64,000 nucleotides of DNA from Entonaema liquescens (lineage: Eukaryota > Ascomycota > Sordariomycetes > Xylariales > Xylariaceae). Each line of letters starts with the position of its first letter. Positions within the stretch are counted from its first letter, which is position 1. Location: positions 1,302,001 to 1,366,000 of the forward strand of contig CADCSX010000001.1 in NCBI GenBank assembly GCA_902805475.1, read 5' to 3'. The position numbers and the translations under genes were made by a program. Below, piece after piece: positions 1 through 12,865 of this stretch. The notes beneath the pieces were generated by a model. That model was given only the letters and a program-made list of their open reading frames with translations. It was not told where the DNA came from and searched no databases.

Positions 1-1346
1 GTAATTTGACGCCTTTAATCCATTCCATAGTAGAGAATCGCACGAGCAAATATCAACACCTGAATCCGGATCTCAACATAATAAGAGTCTATTCAAGCTT
101 ACTCGCTCTGCGCTAACTTTGCCGATATCATCGTTTCCTACCCGTTGCTATGACACGGCAATCTGAACATATGCAAACCTCGCTATTACTCAGGGGCTTC
201 TCAAGTACTAGTCATGGCCGAGTCCTAAATAGACCTCTACCTATATCTCGCTGTCTTGCTCTGGAATGGCTTGGCCACAAATGAGTGCCTGGTCGGGGAT
301 ATTTATAACTGTCTATGCCAAAATAAAAGGCACCAATATGGCGTCGCCAAGGGACGACGGGGCGGGAAGTAGTTTACTCAATAATCGGGTATAATCATTT
401 ACATTCCGTAGTTATTATATCCATGGCCCACCCAGCCTTAGATAAAAGAATGGTTCTTACTACAATACCAGTTCATTCCTACCTCTCGCCTATATATTCG
501 TACATGCATGCACCTAAGGATAAATAGAACATCATCATGGTACGACAGGGAAAACTAAAGAAAAAAAAAGGAACAGTTAAAAAGGGAAAAGGAACAAAAA
601 AGCTCAGACTCAGGAGTCGAGACACTGTCATTTGACCTGAGCAGTCGGTCTACCTGCCGCCCTGACAGTGGCTCGAACCCCGAGTCCTACGAAAAACTCC
701 GGGAAATTATTTCTATGCTTGCTTCAAAGGGTGCCTGGGCACGACCATCTTGACCAAACAACCTCTGATAGGGGGTGAAAGGATGCGTTGTTAATCCGTT
801 ACTTATGTCTATCTTCGCTGCCTAGCAACCCGGTGGCGGGGTTGCGGGACGGCTTGCTTGCAGTTGACAACCGCAGATACAGCTGGAAATTCCAAGAAGT
901 GTACATAGGTAGTTAACCCTAGCATGGAATTATGCTGATAGATGCCCAACTTACTGTCTACCGGGCTTGGGAATTTCTATAAAGTCACTTGCATCACCAA
1001 CTCGGCAAGAATTTATCTCAACTGGGTACCAACGAGGACGACACGAAGGATACGAAAGCAACCAGGGCTATAGAGATATTATCTATTCCTGATACTAATA
1101 GGATAATTACGGCGTTTTCCCAGTCCAACTAACTCTATACTCCCCTCCTCTTCCTTTCCCTTCTCCTTCCTGGCTAACACGGCAGTACCTAATTGGCCCC
1201 TTTACCCCTTTACCCCTGAACCACGCCAAGCCTATCCATGTCCTTCCAACAGAAACAAACGAAGCGTAACCAACCACACCCGACGAAGGATAGACACTAA
1301 GCACTAGAATTAAAGTACGATTAAGGGTAGTAGGTGCGTAGTTTCC
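1..1346. other. Gene-free stretch at window start
   Basis: No reading frame with coding character is visible and there is no RNA gene I can support. It lies beyond the stop codon of the glyoxal oxidase-like gene, so its right edge probably holds that gene's 3' untranslated region. A C/T-rich stretch lies near 1140-1210. Confidence 0.6.
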
Positions 1347-4300
1347 TTATATACCCGGTCGAGTAAAGCCATCGCCCTGCGGCCAATTCCCCAGCTTCCC
1401 CGGGTCGCCTCCGATACGAACATAAGTGCCAACAGCCGGTATGTCATCCTGCAAGACATACATCTGGTACCACCCCGCGGGGGCAATATGCACTCTCGGC
1501 GGTGCGGTGACGGTACAGTTAGTGCCATAGCACGAGACCTCCGGGAACAAGGTTCGCGCTCCCATCGAATTGCCGTGGGTGCTGGATACTGCGCCGAGCA
1601 GTGAGACCTTGATCTCTCCCTCGGGCTCATTGTCTAGGTAGAAGTTGATTTCGTCGTTATAATCCCAGTCCTTGTTCGTAATGGTGAATGACGGACGAGG
1701 TTTATTGCTGTAGAGGTACGGTGGTGTGAAGACTTCGACGCGGATCTCTTGTGGATGTTTGCCATCCTGGGGGTCGGAACCCGTGATTAGGACGCGGCCG
1801 TCGAGAAGGGTAATGGCTTCACTGTGGTATAAACGCGCGACAGTAGTGTTGGCCATGACGGACATACGGGAACCAATGGGCTTGAATGGGTTGTATAGAA
1901 TAGCATTGTAGTTCGGGTCATCCGCAAGACCGAAACCGGCAACGCCCTCGTGGGCGCCGTTGGCAATGAGATAAGTTCCATCCGGTAAGGGTGCCATGCA
2001 ACTCATTACACGCTTTGAAGGCATACGTTCGAGAGTCCACTCGGGGTCAGGAGCTTCAGGATACATGGATACACAGTTGTCGAGTGCGGAATGTGCATCA
2101 GTTGAACCACCGCATAAGAGAATACCGAGAGGATCTGTATAAGGAGCGAATTGAGGTAAGAGAACAGCAGCTCCCTCAAAAGGATAGGTACGGCCTCCGA
2201 GATCATCGTTAACAGCGCCAGGCATGTTGGGTAGAGTCTGTATCGTGTCAAAGGTAACTTCGTCCAGGATTCTGGCCTCATTCCAGTACGCGACGAAGAT
2301 GCCACCGCCAGGCAAAATTGCCAAGAATGGGTACAAATTATTTGGATCCGTACGTTCAAGCCAGTCCATATAAAGATAGGGGCCGACCTGAGGGAGAATT
2401 TCAAGAGACGGTTCGGGTCTGTCATTTGAACCGATCTCACCACCCACAACTAAAATGGACCCGTTCGCCATAAGCATAGCGCTTGGATACCATCGTCCTC
2501 TCTGAAGTTTCAGGGTGTTGACATTTTCCTCCCAATCGTTTGTGCCTTTTACGCCGTCTGATCCATCAGGCGTATATAGCCGAACGCCATATGTCGAATC
2601 AAGGGACCAACCACCGACGGTAAGCTGTCGTCCTGCCTTGTCGGGCAGAATGACTCCCGCAGAGCAGAAGATATCAGTCTTAACATGCATGGTTCTCCAG
2701 GCAGCCTCGAAGTCGTCAAGTCGGCTAAGGTCAAGTTCATAGGCCCCCGTGCTGTTTGCCGCACCAGTCCCCCATTTCTCCAGGAAGGTTACCTTGCCGG
2801 TGATTGATTGCATCGTCATTAAAGGGGTAACAACGCCGCCGACCAAGTTGGAATAAGAGCCAGCTTCGTCTCCTTCAGGGTAGTTAAATACGTAAAGGGG
2901 CGTTTCGCCGGTCCAATAATACATTGAGAGACGGGCACCACCGCCACATATGGCGGAGCCGTTCCCAGCACACACAATGTTACATTCGCTATCCGGCCTC
3001 AAAGTAGCGCCCGACGCATCGACATCCATCGGGTCACCACAATAGCATTCCTCGCCATACTCCATACCACCAGCGGCATAACCAAAAGAAGCACATTTCC
3101 CCAGACATTGCTCCGGGGTCATGGTATTGGGGAACCTTAGAGACCAAAAGAGAGTCCTCTTATTGTTAACATTATCCTCGTAACAACCTTGATACGTCCA
3201 AGTGCCGTTGACATTTTGTACCGGAGCCGGTTCTTTGAACGTCTGCGGTGTACCTTTCGAGTAGATAGATAAGTATCCGGCACCTCCACACATGACTTGA
3301 CTGTTACCTCCGCAAGGGGTTGAACATTTCGAGGGATCATCGCCTCGGACGCCACCGTTGTAGATAGCGTTGCCACAGAAGCACTGCGTGTAATACTCGG
3401 TACCCGATACTATATAGTCGTTATCCGCACAGAGCTGTGCGCACTTTTGTGGTGTCAACTGAGGGTCATCTGGAGCTTGGAAAGTCGGCATGATACGACC
3501 GTTGGGCCCATCCTGCCAGCAACCCTGGTCAGTCCAGCCATCAGGAAACCCGGTAGGTTCTGGTGTTCCTGGATCACCGCCAGTTGGTCCCGAGCTACTA
3601 GTGGTTGTCGATACCGAAGTTCCATTCTTGATATATACAGATAGACGATTGCCGCTACCACAGTAAGCCCATTGATCCCCTGCACAAAGCATACTGCAGT
3701 CGGTTTCAGGAGCTTCGATAGAACCTGTTTCAAACTTGTTGCCGCAGTAGCATTCGCGGGCATACTCAGTACCAAAGTACGTCGTCCCCTTGCCACTACA
3801 GAAAGTCCAGCAGCTATCCAATGTCATAGCATCGTCAGAGTAGGCATATAGGCTTAGTGCGCGGATGTTAGTAGCTTCGGTCTGACAGCCATACCAAATA
3901 TAATCGCCTATGGCCGAGGGCTGCGAAGGCGCCGTAGGACTTGAGCTTGCGGAAGAAACACTACTTGTGCTAGTAACAATTGGCTCAGTAGTGGTATCTC
4001 TCGGGATAACCGAGCGGGCAATAATAGACAAACCCGTGGTCGTTAAGATAGCGCCAGAGGACGTTTCATGTATAGAACCGGAACTTGTCCTCGTAGGCTT
4101 ACTATAGGTCTTATTGAGTTCATATATATTCAGGTGGCCGGATCCCCCACATATTTCGGAATGATTTGCCTAAGGCAGGTGAAGTTAGTAATGATAATTT
4201 GAGTATGACTTATGCTCTACGGTGGCATTCTTGAATGCTTAGGATTGCTAGGTGCATTAAAACGCGTAGCCAGGGAGCGACCTGATATAGTACCTGAAGA

Positions 4301-5231
4301 AGAAAGGGGTAAAAATATGTAGTTCCGAAAGTTCGTACCTTACAAGCTGTATCACAGCCATCGGATATTGTAGCATTATTTGCAATTGTATTGCCGCAAT
4401 CTGTCACTGGTAAGCTAACATACCCATATCTAAATATGCCAGAGTTAACCTACAGCATTCATCACCATTTTTGGTACCGGCAAAAGCGTAACCTGTTGTG
4501 CGGCATGCGGATGTACAACTCTCTGCGTTAAGTGATGCGGTAGAGATAGAGGTTTTATACGTTAGGCACCGGCCACTAATTCCCTCACTGATGAAACTCG
4601 TTAGCTATAGCACGAAGGAAACTGAACGTAGGGACTGGCAAGGTCGTATAGATACCAATGGCAGATGGCAAAGACTTACGAATAGCAGCCAATATGAGTC
4701 CAGTCTGGAACGTTGATATTTGGCTTAGGGCCTGTGTTGTACGGGTTGAAGAACAGGGTTAACCAGTTTGAACCTCTGCATGGTTCTGTATCACCATCCG
4801 AGCAATTTATTGAACACCTTCTCAGATCTTCGATCTCTATAATTTCTTTGGCTAGTTCATTTCCGCAATCTAACAATAGTCAATATAAATATGGTTAGGC
4901 TCAAGTAAGTGACGGACTCACAACATTCGTTAGGGCCTTTAGCTGCAGCGTAGGCGAACCCCTTATTATCGCAGAACTCGACACAGTTCTCTGGGGTCAT
5001 AGGATCCGAAGAGGTTGCAGACACATTAATTGTCTGGTCAGCGTTGCTTATGGTCACTTAGCATTGACATTCATAGTCTTAGGGATGAGTTGCTTACACG
5101 TAACAACCCTTATAACGCCATTTTGCGCTGAGTTGAATAATTCCAAGGGCCGTCTGCTGTGTTATAAAAGGAGATGCAGAGGTTAGATATGTAAAGAAAA
5201 AGGAAAGTGATAAAGCCACAGTCGCCCTCAT
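1347..5231 (-). CDS. Secreted glyoxal oxidase-like copper radical oxidase with five WSC domains
   Basis: Rebuilt as six exons: 5231-5098, 5046-4922, 4869-4680, 4587-4454, 4400-4339 and 4169-1347, all GT-AG with matching phases, giving about 1155 residues. Residues 1-20 form a signal peptide (hydrophobic LSLSFFFTYL). Five WSC carbohydrate-binding modules follow at roughly 40-130, 143-235, 305-396, 427-520 and 538-632; each shows GC(Y/W/Q), a C(Y/F)CG motif and a closing CGG or CGS. The remainder is a glyoxal oxidase N-terminal beta-propeller and a C-terminal DUF1929 domain (AA5-type). The copper-radical residues appear present: Cys717 in IFCSAG and Tyr776 in GRWYPS would form the Cys-Tyr cofactor, Tyr996-His997 (RLYHSE) and His1080 (STHGN) would bind copper. 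In this family the enzyme oxidises aldehydes or alcohols and makes H2O2 outside the cell. Domain splitting of the first two WSC modules across introns supports the exon model. The exact substrate cannot be told. Confidence 0.92.
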
Positions 5232-8200
5232 AATTAAAAGCCTCCCAAAAAGCTCGAAACCTCATTAATAGACTTCAGAGACATAAATCCAAAGCTGTGG
5301 GAACATGAAGTACGTAGGACGCTCGGAGTTGTCCGCGATGAACCACAAGGATGTATATATAGTCTTATCATAATGTAAGACGTTGTTATGCTTTCCCCAC
5401 GACAATAGAATCGACTAGACCTCATTGTAACCCACTCTGGGATTATAGCACAGTGAGGATCCGAGTCAGGTGGATAGCAAGGCCAGTAGCAACATTCACA
5501 CCATCGCTTGATAGCAATGTCTAATTTCCACACCCACATAAATCGGTTGAAAGGCTGCGTAAAAGAGAGCCCAGACTCGGCCGGAGTCGCATAGGTATTC
5601 TTGTATAGGTACGTAATTGACCTTTTCTAGAATACGCGCCGGTATCCAGCAACGAACTCAGCCGTCCGGATTCTAGTTGACCCTTTTGGTTCCCTCTTGC
5701 ATTGAAACAAACATGGTAGTGAGAGGCCCTGATCCGGAAAGTGACATCGCTTTGAACTCCCGGACAAATTGGAGGGTTGGTTGAGAATATGTCCAGCTAG
5801 ATCATAAGTCTGTCGAATTCTTGGAGACAAGTCGATAGGGGATGATTGATACGAGCTTCAGGGGCAAGGATAAAAAGGAGTGGGGCAACGCGTGGCAGCA
5901 AGGGTAAAATTAGATATGTTGACCTTAAAAGCCCGGTATAAAGCTCACGTAAAGCTGCGTGTCGATATACTAGTTCCTACTGGTGCACCCAAGCGCCGGA
6001 AAAGAGAGGTAAAGGATATTGTTGAATGTAAAGAGTTACAGGCGTCTGTTAAGATTCTGGGCCTAAAATACTCAACGCCATCTCGGTTGTAGATGCCCAT
6101 CCCATACTTATCACTTTAAGAATGGCATGTACATATTGTATGCAGTTGCAGGGGGGTGGAGCAGCAACAGATTATGGAAATAGAGACGTTGTAATGAGAT
6201 GAGAAGTAGCTACCAATCCGGCGCTTACTTTAACGATGTGGCTTTTGGTAATTGCATCGCCTGGCCGGGCGGCTGTGCGAACAGTGTGTCTTTTCTATAG
6301 GCTGCATTAGTCTTGTTGAACTATTTAAGCCACTTCATATACCCCATACGAAAAACGGTTGTGACTTATGTTGATTAGGTGTAAGCCCCTTCCCTTCACT
6401 GAATACTTTTCTCTAGAGTCTTTGGCCGCAAGCTACCCTACGGCGACTAAGCCATCAGGGGAGTTGCATTCGTGAAATGATAGAGATTCAGGTAGTTACT
6501 GGTTTCTAAACAACAAAACTACCTAACTATCAAATTTGTAAGAAATAAACTTGATCATACGACTCAACATAAATGAACCTGTTATGGCTTGGCAAGAAAG
6601 ACGTCGGAGGCTGATCAAGTGTTCACTTGGTGGCGTTCTGTGCTTGATATTGGGTTGTATTGCATTCTGAGCAGACATAAACAGCAGTATGCCTCTCCTG
6701 AATGCAGGTCTTCTTGTGTCAGTAGTGCATACGAGGTTGGCTGCATGTATCATAGTCGCGAGTCGCTTTCTTATCTTGCTTAAACCAATGGCGGAAGTCC
6801 GCAGACTTTGATTCTTGGTTATCACTGTCAGCTTGCGGATGTTATGCTGCAGGAAATTGCAACGGTATGATATTTTCCATAAGGTTACCTCATGCTACTA
6901 AATTTGACTTGAGTTGCCCAATGCATGCATCGCCTCCGAAAACTGTCGTGTAACTCTCGGCGCCGAATACAGTTCGAAGAGGCGCAATTCTGCGAGTTGG
7001 GGAATATGAGGAAATACCTAGGCGAATTGATTATCAACTTCAAGTTCAAACTATTTAATAACTACCTAGGTACCTGCAATCCTTATTCTAGCATAGTTTA
7101 CAAAGGAGTCATTACCTTATTAGAGAACTCTAGAGCATTTGAGTCTGGAGAAATAATGAAAGTCGACTCCCCAAGCTCCTCTGGTTTGCTTGTCGCCGAC
7201 CTGAGCCATGGGATGCGAATATTCCCGGCGATAAATGATAAGCAAAGCAGCCCATTCAGCTCGCCAACGCTACTCACCGCACGTGATGGATAGCTGGTGC
7301 CGTAGATGTATGCAAGCTATCCTTCGCTAGGTACATGAGTGTGAACTGAAACCCAAGCAAACGAGTTCACAGCAACGCAAAGGCTGGAAGTCGCATGACT
7401 GTCAGACGTCAAGATAGTGTCGTAGTAGATGGAAGCTGGTAGCCATGAGGTTTAGTCCTATCGAATGGGGCCGAAAGCTACCTATCCAGGTCTTCGGCAG
7501 GCTATCAGTTCTACAACCGGGGCATATTTACCACTTATTATCTGTCTAATATTGGTTGAGCGCGAGTTCAACGTGACACTAAACGTATAGCCTAATATAT
7601 ATACTCGATATCAAAACAACGTGTGGGGTAATATTAACAACTAAAGAGAGATATCTTCCTCTTAGCCATTAAGCAAACTTAATGACCTTATTGGAGCTGA
7701 AACATGTAGGTTACGGTTGACTAGTATGGTCAAGACAATTGAGTAGAGTAGATCTAGCTAGAACTACTCTGTCTCAAGGTGTGAGATGGATTGTGTGAGC
7801 GTGGTTGGCCGCGACTAGAAGGGGTTGGTAGATAGAATGTTGCTTCCATAGGTATAGGATAAGAGAGAGAAAATTTAAGATTTACCACAGAGAATATGAT
7901 ATACTCTTGTGGATTCCGATACCTGGGTGTTGGTAAGAAAAATAAGGGTATTCGATCCTCCTAGATATAAACATGGAAATGCGTGATGGGAATGAACAGA
8001 GAAGAGGATTGGAATGTTAGAAATGGCCTTCCTAATTAAATCTTAATTGAAGCGTAGGTAGTATTACCTAATCCCCGGTCGTAGTTCCCGCGTCCTTGCA
8101 GTGGCGCATGCGTACCTAGATGCAGCGAACGGTCAGCTACCCGTACGCACTAAACTCTCCTCGGCTAGGCGGCAATCGTAGATAGCGTATGAGTAACTTC

Positions 8201-8737
8201 GTTTGTATGGGCAAATGGGTTCTAGCAAAGCCTCGACCCCAACGACATCTCCACTAAATTTCAATCTAACCATCCTTTTTTGGACTTTGACTCATAGCCT
8301 TACATACTACACAGAATGATCTCATATTTTTTATACAAGGCTTGTCTTCTAACATACCCATTATCGCCTCACACTTATATTGATCATAGGTAGATATAAG
8401 CTAGGTCGCCGCCACAAATGGCATTTTTTGATGAAACTTTAGAAGTTGTATCTGAGTTTTTATTAACTACTGATTAAACCCTCACGGATTTCACAAAATC
8501 GTTCTCTATCTTCATTTCACCAAACGTCTCTCTTTAATTCATATCTTGCCACGCGGCACTGCATAAGCTTTGCTTACAAACCTTTGTATCAACAAGTTGT
8601 TGATTTCCACATCTTTCGAAGCCGCTGTATTTCAAAAAGCGCATTACGGGACGATCTATCCCACGACACACTCAGTCTTAGACTAGTTGATAGTTTTAAT
8701 AATCCCATTTAAGTTGACGATCACGGGCGCGCCAGTC
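5232..8737. other. 3.5-kb intergenic region between divergent genes
   Basis: It contains the promoters of the glyoxal oxidase-like gene (leftward) and the FAP1-like gene (rightward). Short open frames occur (for example 5880-6092 and 6925-7293) but none has recognisable domains or plausible splice continuation. No tRNA, inverted-repeat pair or tandem repeat was found. CCTAGG-containing motifs occur near 7018 and 7064. Confidence 0.55.
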
Positions 8738-11700
8738 ATGGAGGGTCCACAACCCTCCGAACCGCCGGCAAATCCAACATCGAGGAACCGTAGTCATCGA
8801 CCTCGAGGAGGGAGAGCAAATGGTGCTCGTGGTGGCCGTGGGAGCCGCGGAGGCCGCGGCAATCGAGGTCAACGTAGCCAGCAAGTCGTCGAGAGGAACG
8901 AGGCGTCACCAGCAGATTCCGCAATTTCCACTGCTTCTCCGGTCACAGCACCCTCGAATGCTACTAGTCGGGGTACCAGAGGTCGAAGGGGCTCCAGAGG
9001 CCAAAGCAGAGGACGTGATGAAAATGCCCGGGCGGCAATAATGAGCAGACCTCGAAACTTTGGTGGTCACCTGACAACTGCCAACGAAGAATCCGGTGCG
9101 CCGAATTTAACGACTTTAAACGCCGACGTTGCGGAGTTTACCCCCGGCCAACCATTAGCTGATCGAAGTAACAGCACTGCCATAAAACCACAAGCTAAGA
9201 ACAGTGGTGGCAGACAAGCTTCGAAGTCTAATGCCTCCGATCTTGCTACGCGCATTTCCGAGGATATCGATAACGGACAGTACGAGTGCGTGATTTGTAC
9301 GAATGAAGTTTTGCGAAACTCGAAAATCTGGTCGTGTTCGATATGTTGGACCGTAACGCATATGAGCTGTGTTAGAAAATGGTTCTCCAACCGGATAATT
9401 AATTCAGACCAGATCAACTGGAGATGCCCAGGTTGCAACTCTCCGTTAACAGATGAACCTGCCACTTATCACTGTTGGTGTGGCAAGGAGATTAACCCTC
9501 AGCCAATACCTGGGCTTGGTCCCCATAGTTGCGGTCAAACATGCTTCAAGCCCAGAGCGACTTGTCCTCACCCATGTCCCCTCGAATGTCATGCCGGTCC
9601 GTGTCCACCTTGCCATCTAATGGGGCCGACTCAATCCTGTTTCTGTGGTAAACTCACATCTACAAAGCGCTGTAGTGAGACAGACTACGTTAATGGGTGG
9701 AGTTGCCATGGGGTCTGTGGGGATCTACTACCGTGTGGAGAGCATGAGTGCCAAAGAGAATGTCATCCTGGCCTCTGTGGCGCTTGTGATATTCCAGTCT
9801 TATCTCTCTGCTATTGTGGTCGAGAGTCTAGAAATATCCCTTGTGAGCAGCGTGGTGATAAACGACAATCTTATAACCGCGGCCAAGTTAAGGCCGGAGA
9901 AGACATCGTGGAGAGTGAGGATCTACCTGATCATTGGTATTGGGGTACTTTTGGTTGCGATGCTTTCTGCGGTAGATACTTCGATTGCCAAAAGCACCGT
10001 TGTAAGCAGACCTGCCACCCTCAAGATCAGGAGAGCGAGCATTGTCCGTTCTCTCCTGATTTAATAACGCACTGTCCATGCGGGAAAACACCACTGGTCG
10101 ATATTCTCGATCGACCGAGGGAGAGTTGCGAAGACCCGATTCCTGATTGCGGCAAAACGTGCAACAAATTATTGTCGTGCGGACATTTTTGCCAAGACAC
10201 ATGTCATACTGGGCCTTGTGCGCCATGTATGCAGACGATGGAAATTAACTGCAGATGTGGTCGGACGAAGGCAACCTCGGTCTGCCACCAAGGAAAAATT
10301 GCGACTCCAGAGTGCATAAGAATATGTCGGGTCCAGCTTAATTGCGGGAGACATGAGCATGGCGAGCATTGCTGCCCTGGGGAAAAGAAGGCGATGGAAC
10401 GAGCAGCCGCCAGACGGAAGAACAGGAACGCTGGCCCAGCAAATAATGAGGTGGAAGCGGAGCACATCTGTACACGCCCTTGTGGTCGTGCTTTAAAATG
10501 CGGGAGACATCAATGTCAACAGATGTGCCACAAGGGACCATGCCCTTCTTGTCCCGAGGCTATTTTCGAGGAAATTGGCTGCCACTGTGGTCGAACGATT
10601 CTCCAACCACCGCAGCCTTGTGGTACCCAGGCTCCAGAATGTCGCTTCGACTGCACCAGGCCGCGCCCATGTGGCCACCCTCAAGTGTCCCATAATTGTC
10701 ATACCGATAGAGACCCATGTCCAAAATGCCCATTCCTTGTTGAGAAGCGATGCGTCTGTGGGAAAAAGGCATTGAAGAACCAACCATGCTGGTTTGAAGA
10801 GCCACGCTGCGGCTTGCCCTGCGGGAAGAAGCTTAAGTGCGGCGCTCACACGTGCGAGAAGACCTGCCACCGTATAGGCGAGTGTGAAGATGCCGACACC
10901 ACAGGTTCTCGATGCAAACAGCCTTGCGGCAAACAACGGAGTTGCGGGCATCTGGACATCGAACAGTGTCATGCCCCATACCCGTGCAAAGAAGACAAAC
11001 CTTGTCAAGCAAGGACATTTATCACTTGCAATTGCCAACGTAGGAAGCAGGAAGTTAAGTGTATGGCGACCAAGCGCAATTCATCGCCCCAGCGGGATAC
11101 CATTAAATGCGACGACGAATGTCTTCGCTTGCAGCGAAATACACTCTTAGCAAGTGCCCTTAATATCGACCCGCTAACTCACACGGATGATCATGTGCCA
11201 TACTCGAATACGACTATAAAGCTTTATAAGGAGAATCCGCAGTTCGCGCAGACTTATGAACGAGAGTTTCGTCTTTTCGCAGCAGATTCGACACAAAAGT
11301 TCATCCGGTTTAAGCCAATGAAGTCTGCCCATCGAGCGTTTCTTCATTCGCTTGCTGAAGACTTCGGATTTGACAGTGAAAGTACTGATCCAGAGCCTCA
11401 TCGACACGTATGTCTCTTTAAGACACCCCGTTTCGTGTCGGCGCCGATGAAAACACTTTCGCAGTGCATAAAGAATAAGCCTCTAGCACAAAGTCTTCCT
11501 ACGAAAGCATCAACGCCAGCTAATGAGGATATTTCAACGAAACAGCCTTTTAACGCTCTACTTTTGGCTTCACCGCAGTTTGGATTGACTATCGAAGAGC
11601 TTGATTCAGTACTTCAAAAGGAGTACGCTGCTTATCCGGATATAAAGTTCGAGACAAGTTTCTTACCTTCCAATGAAGTGGTCATCAAGGGTTCTAGTTC

Positions 11701-12043
11701 GCTGGGGTCGCAAAGTTTGAAGTCTTCGCTCTCAGCTCTTAAACCCAGTCTGGCAGCCAAGGTTGTGGGCTTAGGGTTTGCTAGTGTCGTTTTTCTATGT
11801 CACGTAGACGAGCATTTGAATGTACTGCGGAGCGAGAGAGATGCTCAAGGTAAAGGGAATGAGGGTTGGAGTTCGGTTATGCGCCGCTCCACCCGCCCAA
11901 AGCCAGCTGCATCCACGGCCGCTTCATCGATGCCGCGTAGAGGTGGGTTCGTCGCTCTAAGGAGAGAACCAAGAAAGAAGGTCGAGGAACAGCCTGTGGA
12001 AGAGGATTGGGAGGCTGCAGCTGAAAAATTGGACGAGGAATAA
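8738..12043 (+). CDS. FAP1: NF-X1-type zinc finger protein, FAP1 homologue
   Basis: Single exon, 1101 residues. The reading frame is open upstream to 8687 but only through a TTG; the first ATG in frame is at 8738 and is used here. Order of parts: Arg/Gly-rich RGG segment (about 25-60), a RING/PHD-like C4HC3 module beginning CVICTNE at residue 184, then a long series of NF-X1 zinc fingers (CGxHxCxxxCHxGPCxxC pattern, about 260-790), and an R3H nucleic-acid-binding domain near 834-895 (HRAFLHSLAEDFG). The C terminus ends in an acidic DWEAAAEKLDEE tail typical of fungal homologues. Family members are DNA/RNA-binding regulators; yeast Fap1 binds the rapamycin target FKBP12, and human NFX1 can act as an E3 ligase. 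Those activities are transferred by homology. The frame is uninterrupted over 3.3 kb. Confidence 0.93.
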   Translation: MEGPQPSEPPANPTSRNRSHRPRGGRANGARGGRGSRGGRGNRGQRSQQVVERNEASPADSAISTASPVTAPSNATSRGTRGRRGSRGQSRGRDENARAAIMSRPRNFGGHLTTANEESGAPNLTTLNADVAEFTPGQPLADRSNSTAIKPQAKNSGGRQASKSNASDLATRISEDIDNGQYECVICTNEVLRNSKIWSCSICWTVTHMSCVRKWFSNRIINSDQINWRCPGCNSPLTDEPATYHCWCGKEINPQPIPGLGPHSCGQTCFKPRATCPHPCPLECHAGPCPPCHLMGPTQSCFCGKLTSTKRCSETDYVNGWSCHGVCGDLLPCGEHECQRECHPGLCGACDIPVLSLCYCGRESRNIPCEQRGDKRQSYNRGQVKAGEDIVESEDLPDHWYWGTFGCDAFCGRYFDCQKHRCKQTCHPQDQESEHCPFSPDLITHCPCGKTPLVDILDRPRESCEDPIPDCGKTCNKLLSCGHFCQDTCHTGPCAPCMQTMEINCRCGRTKATSVCHQGKIATPECIRICRVQLNCGRHEHGEHCCPGEKKAMERAAARRKNRNAGPANNEVEAEHICTRPCGRALKCGRHQCQQMCHKGPCPSCPEAIFEEIGCHCGRTILQPPQPCGTQAPECRFDCTRPRPCGHPQVSHNCHTDRDPCPKCPFLVEKRCVCGKKALKNQPCWFEEPRCGLPCGKKLKCGAHTCEKTCHRIGECEDADTTGSRCKQPCGKQRSCGHLDIEQCHAPYPCKEDKPCQARTFITCNCQRRKQEVKCMATKRNSSPQRDTIKCDDECLRLQRNTLLASALNIDPLTHTDDHVPYSNTTIKLYKENPQFAQTYEREFRLFAADSTQKFIRFKPMKSAHRAFLHSLAEDFGFDSESTDPEPHRHVCLFKTPRFVSAPMKTLSQCIKNKPLAQSLPTKASTPANEDISTKQPFNALLLASPQFGLTIEELDSVLQKEYAAYPDIKFETSFLPSNEVVIKGSSSLGSQSLKSSLSALKPSLAAKVVGLGFASVVFLCHVDEHLNVLRSERDAQGKGNEGWSSVMRRSTRPKPAASTAASSMPRRGGFVALRREPRKKVEEQPVEEDWEAAAEKLDEE

Positions 12044-12513
12044 AAGCGTCATAATATCTACAACGTGAGAAATACCCCTTGAACGAGTAGTTCATCGTCA
12101 TAGTAGTATAGTATGTATAGCAAATTAAAATCACAAAAAATCTATTCGGCAATAATGTCAGTCTTAATGCCAATATTTCCAGCCCGTATATGATAACCCA
12201 ATACAAGGTAACCAAGTAAACGATTAATAGAGTACTTCCTTCTTGGCTGGGCTTTGAAATTCAACCCACAATCACCCACAAAAGAACTTATCTTGGTAAT
12301 TAAGATACTCTTGTAGATAGAATTAATATACAGTAGCTTTGTCATTGCTCATCGGAGTCAAAAGAGCTGAATCTGGCAGTATTGAATGACACAAGAGAAT
12401 AGTTCATCATTCAAAAGGGGCTAAACTCAGGGGTATTACAACTTGAATGCGATTCGCTGTAGTTAACTTACGTAATCTCGAGAATGGCTTCCTAGATAAC
12501 TAAGCGCCCCACC
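12044..12513. other. Intergenic, FAP1 3' side to transposon edge
   Basis: It holds the 3' untranslated region of the upstream gene and ordinary intergenic sequence up to the TA that borders the transposon island. Nothing else is recognised. Confidence 0.5.
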
Positions 12514-12515
12514 TA

Positions 12516-12555
12516 TGGCGGACCATAGGAGCCACTTTGCCAAAATCGATTTTGG
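12516..12555 (+). repeat. Left terminal inverted repeat of outer element
   Basis: Begins TGGCGGACCATAG and ends with the 16-bp palindrome CCAAAATCGATTTTGG. It pairs with 14202-14241 with four mismatches. Confidence 0.8.
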
Positions 12556-12756
12556 GTGGCCGTAAGGGGTAATTTATCCCTAGCGTACGCACAAGCCATA
12601 TATAACACGTCTACTTATGCGTAATACGAGTCGCATATAATTATTAAATATATATTTTAAGCTTGATAATAAAAACTTTAACGTTTTGTACGAGGTTATA
12701 TATAATTAAACTTTTTATTTAAAATTTTATTTTAAATAATTTATTTAAATAAATTA

Positions 12757-12814
12757 TTTAATTTATTTAATTTATTTAATTTATTTAATTTATTTAATTT
12801 ATTTAATTTATTTA
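12757..12814. repeat. 9-bp minisatellite, left segment
   Basis: About six copies of AATTTATTT in head-to-tail order, continuing in the same orientation on the other side of the inner element. The last eight bases, TTTATTTA, are the left copy of the likely target-site duplication. Confidence 0.9.
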
Positions 12815-12865
12815 GAGCAACACTAGTTCGGCAGTGGGGGGCGTACTAGGTCGGCAGTAGCCACA
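12815..12865 (+). repeat. Left 51-bp terminal inverted repeat of inner element
   Basis: Identical to the reverse complement of 13387-13437, including a run of six G. Similarity stops sharply after the 51st base. Confidence 0.92.

Noticed and set aside
650..760. tRNA-like GGCTCGAACC word near 669
   Set aside because: The T-arm stem does not pair and no anticodon arm or acceptor stem is found on either strand.
6925..7293. 122-codon open frame on the + strand
   Set aside because: No recognisable motif, no splice continuation, isolated in a 3.5-kb spacer and compatible with chance.
8687..8737. 17-residue N-terminal extension of the FAP1-like protein
   Set aside because: It depends on a TTG start; the first in-frame ATG is 8738.
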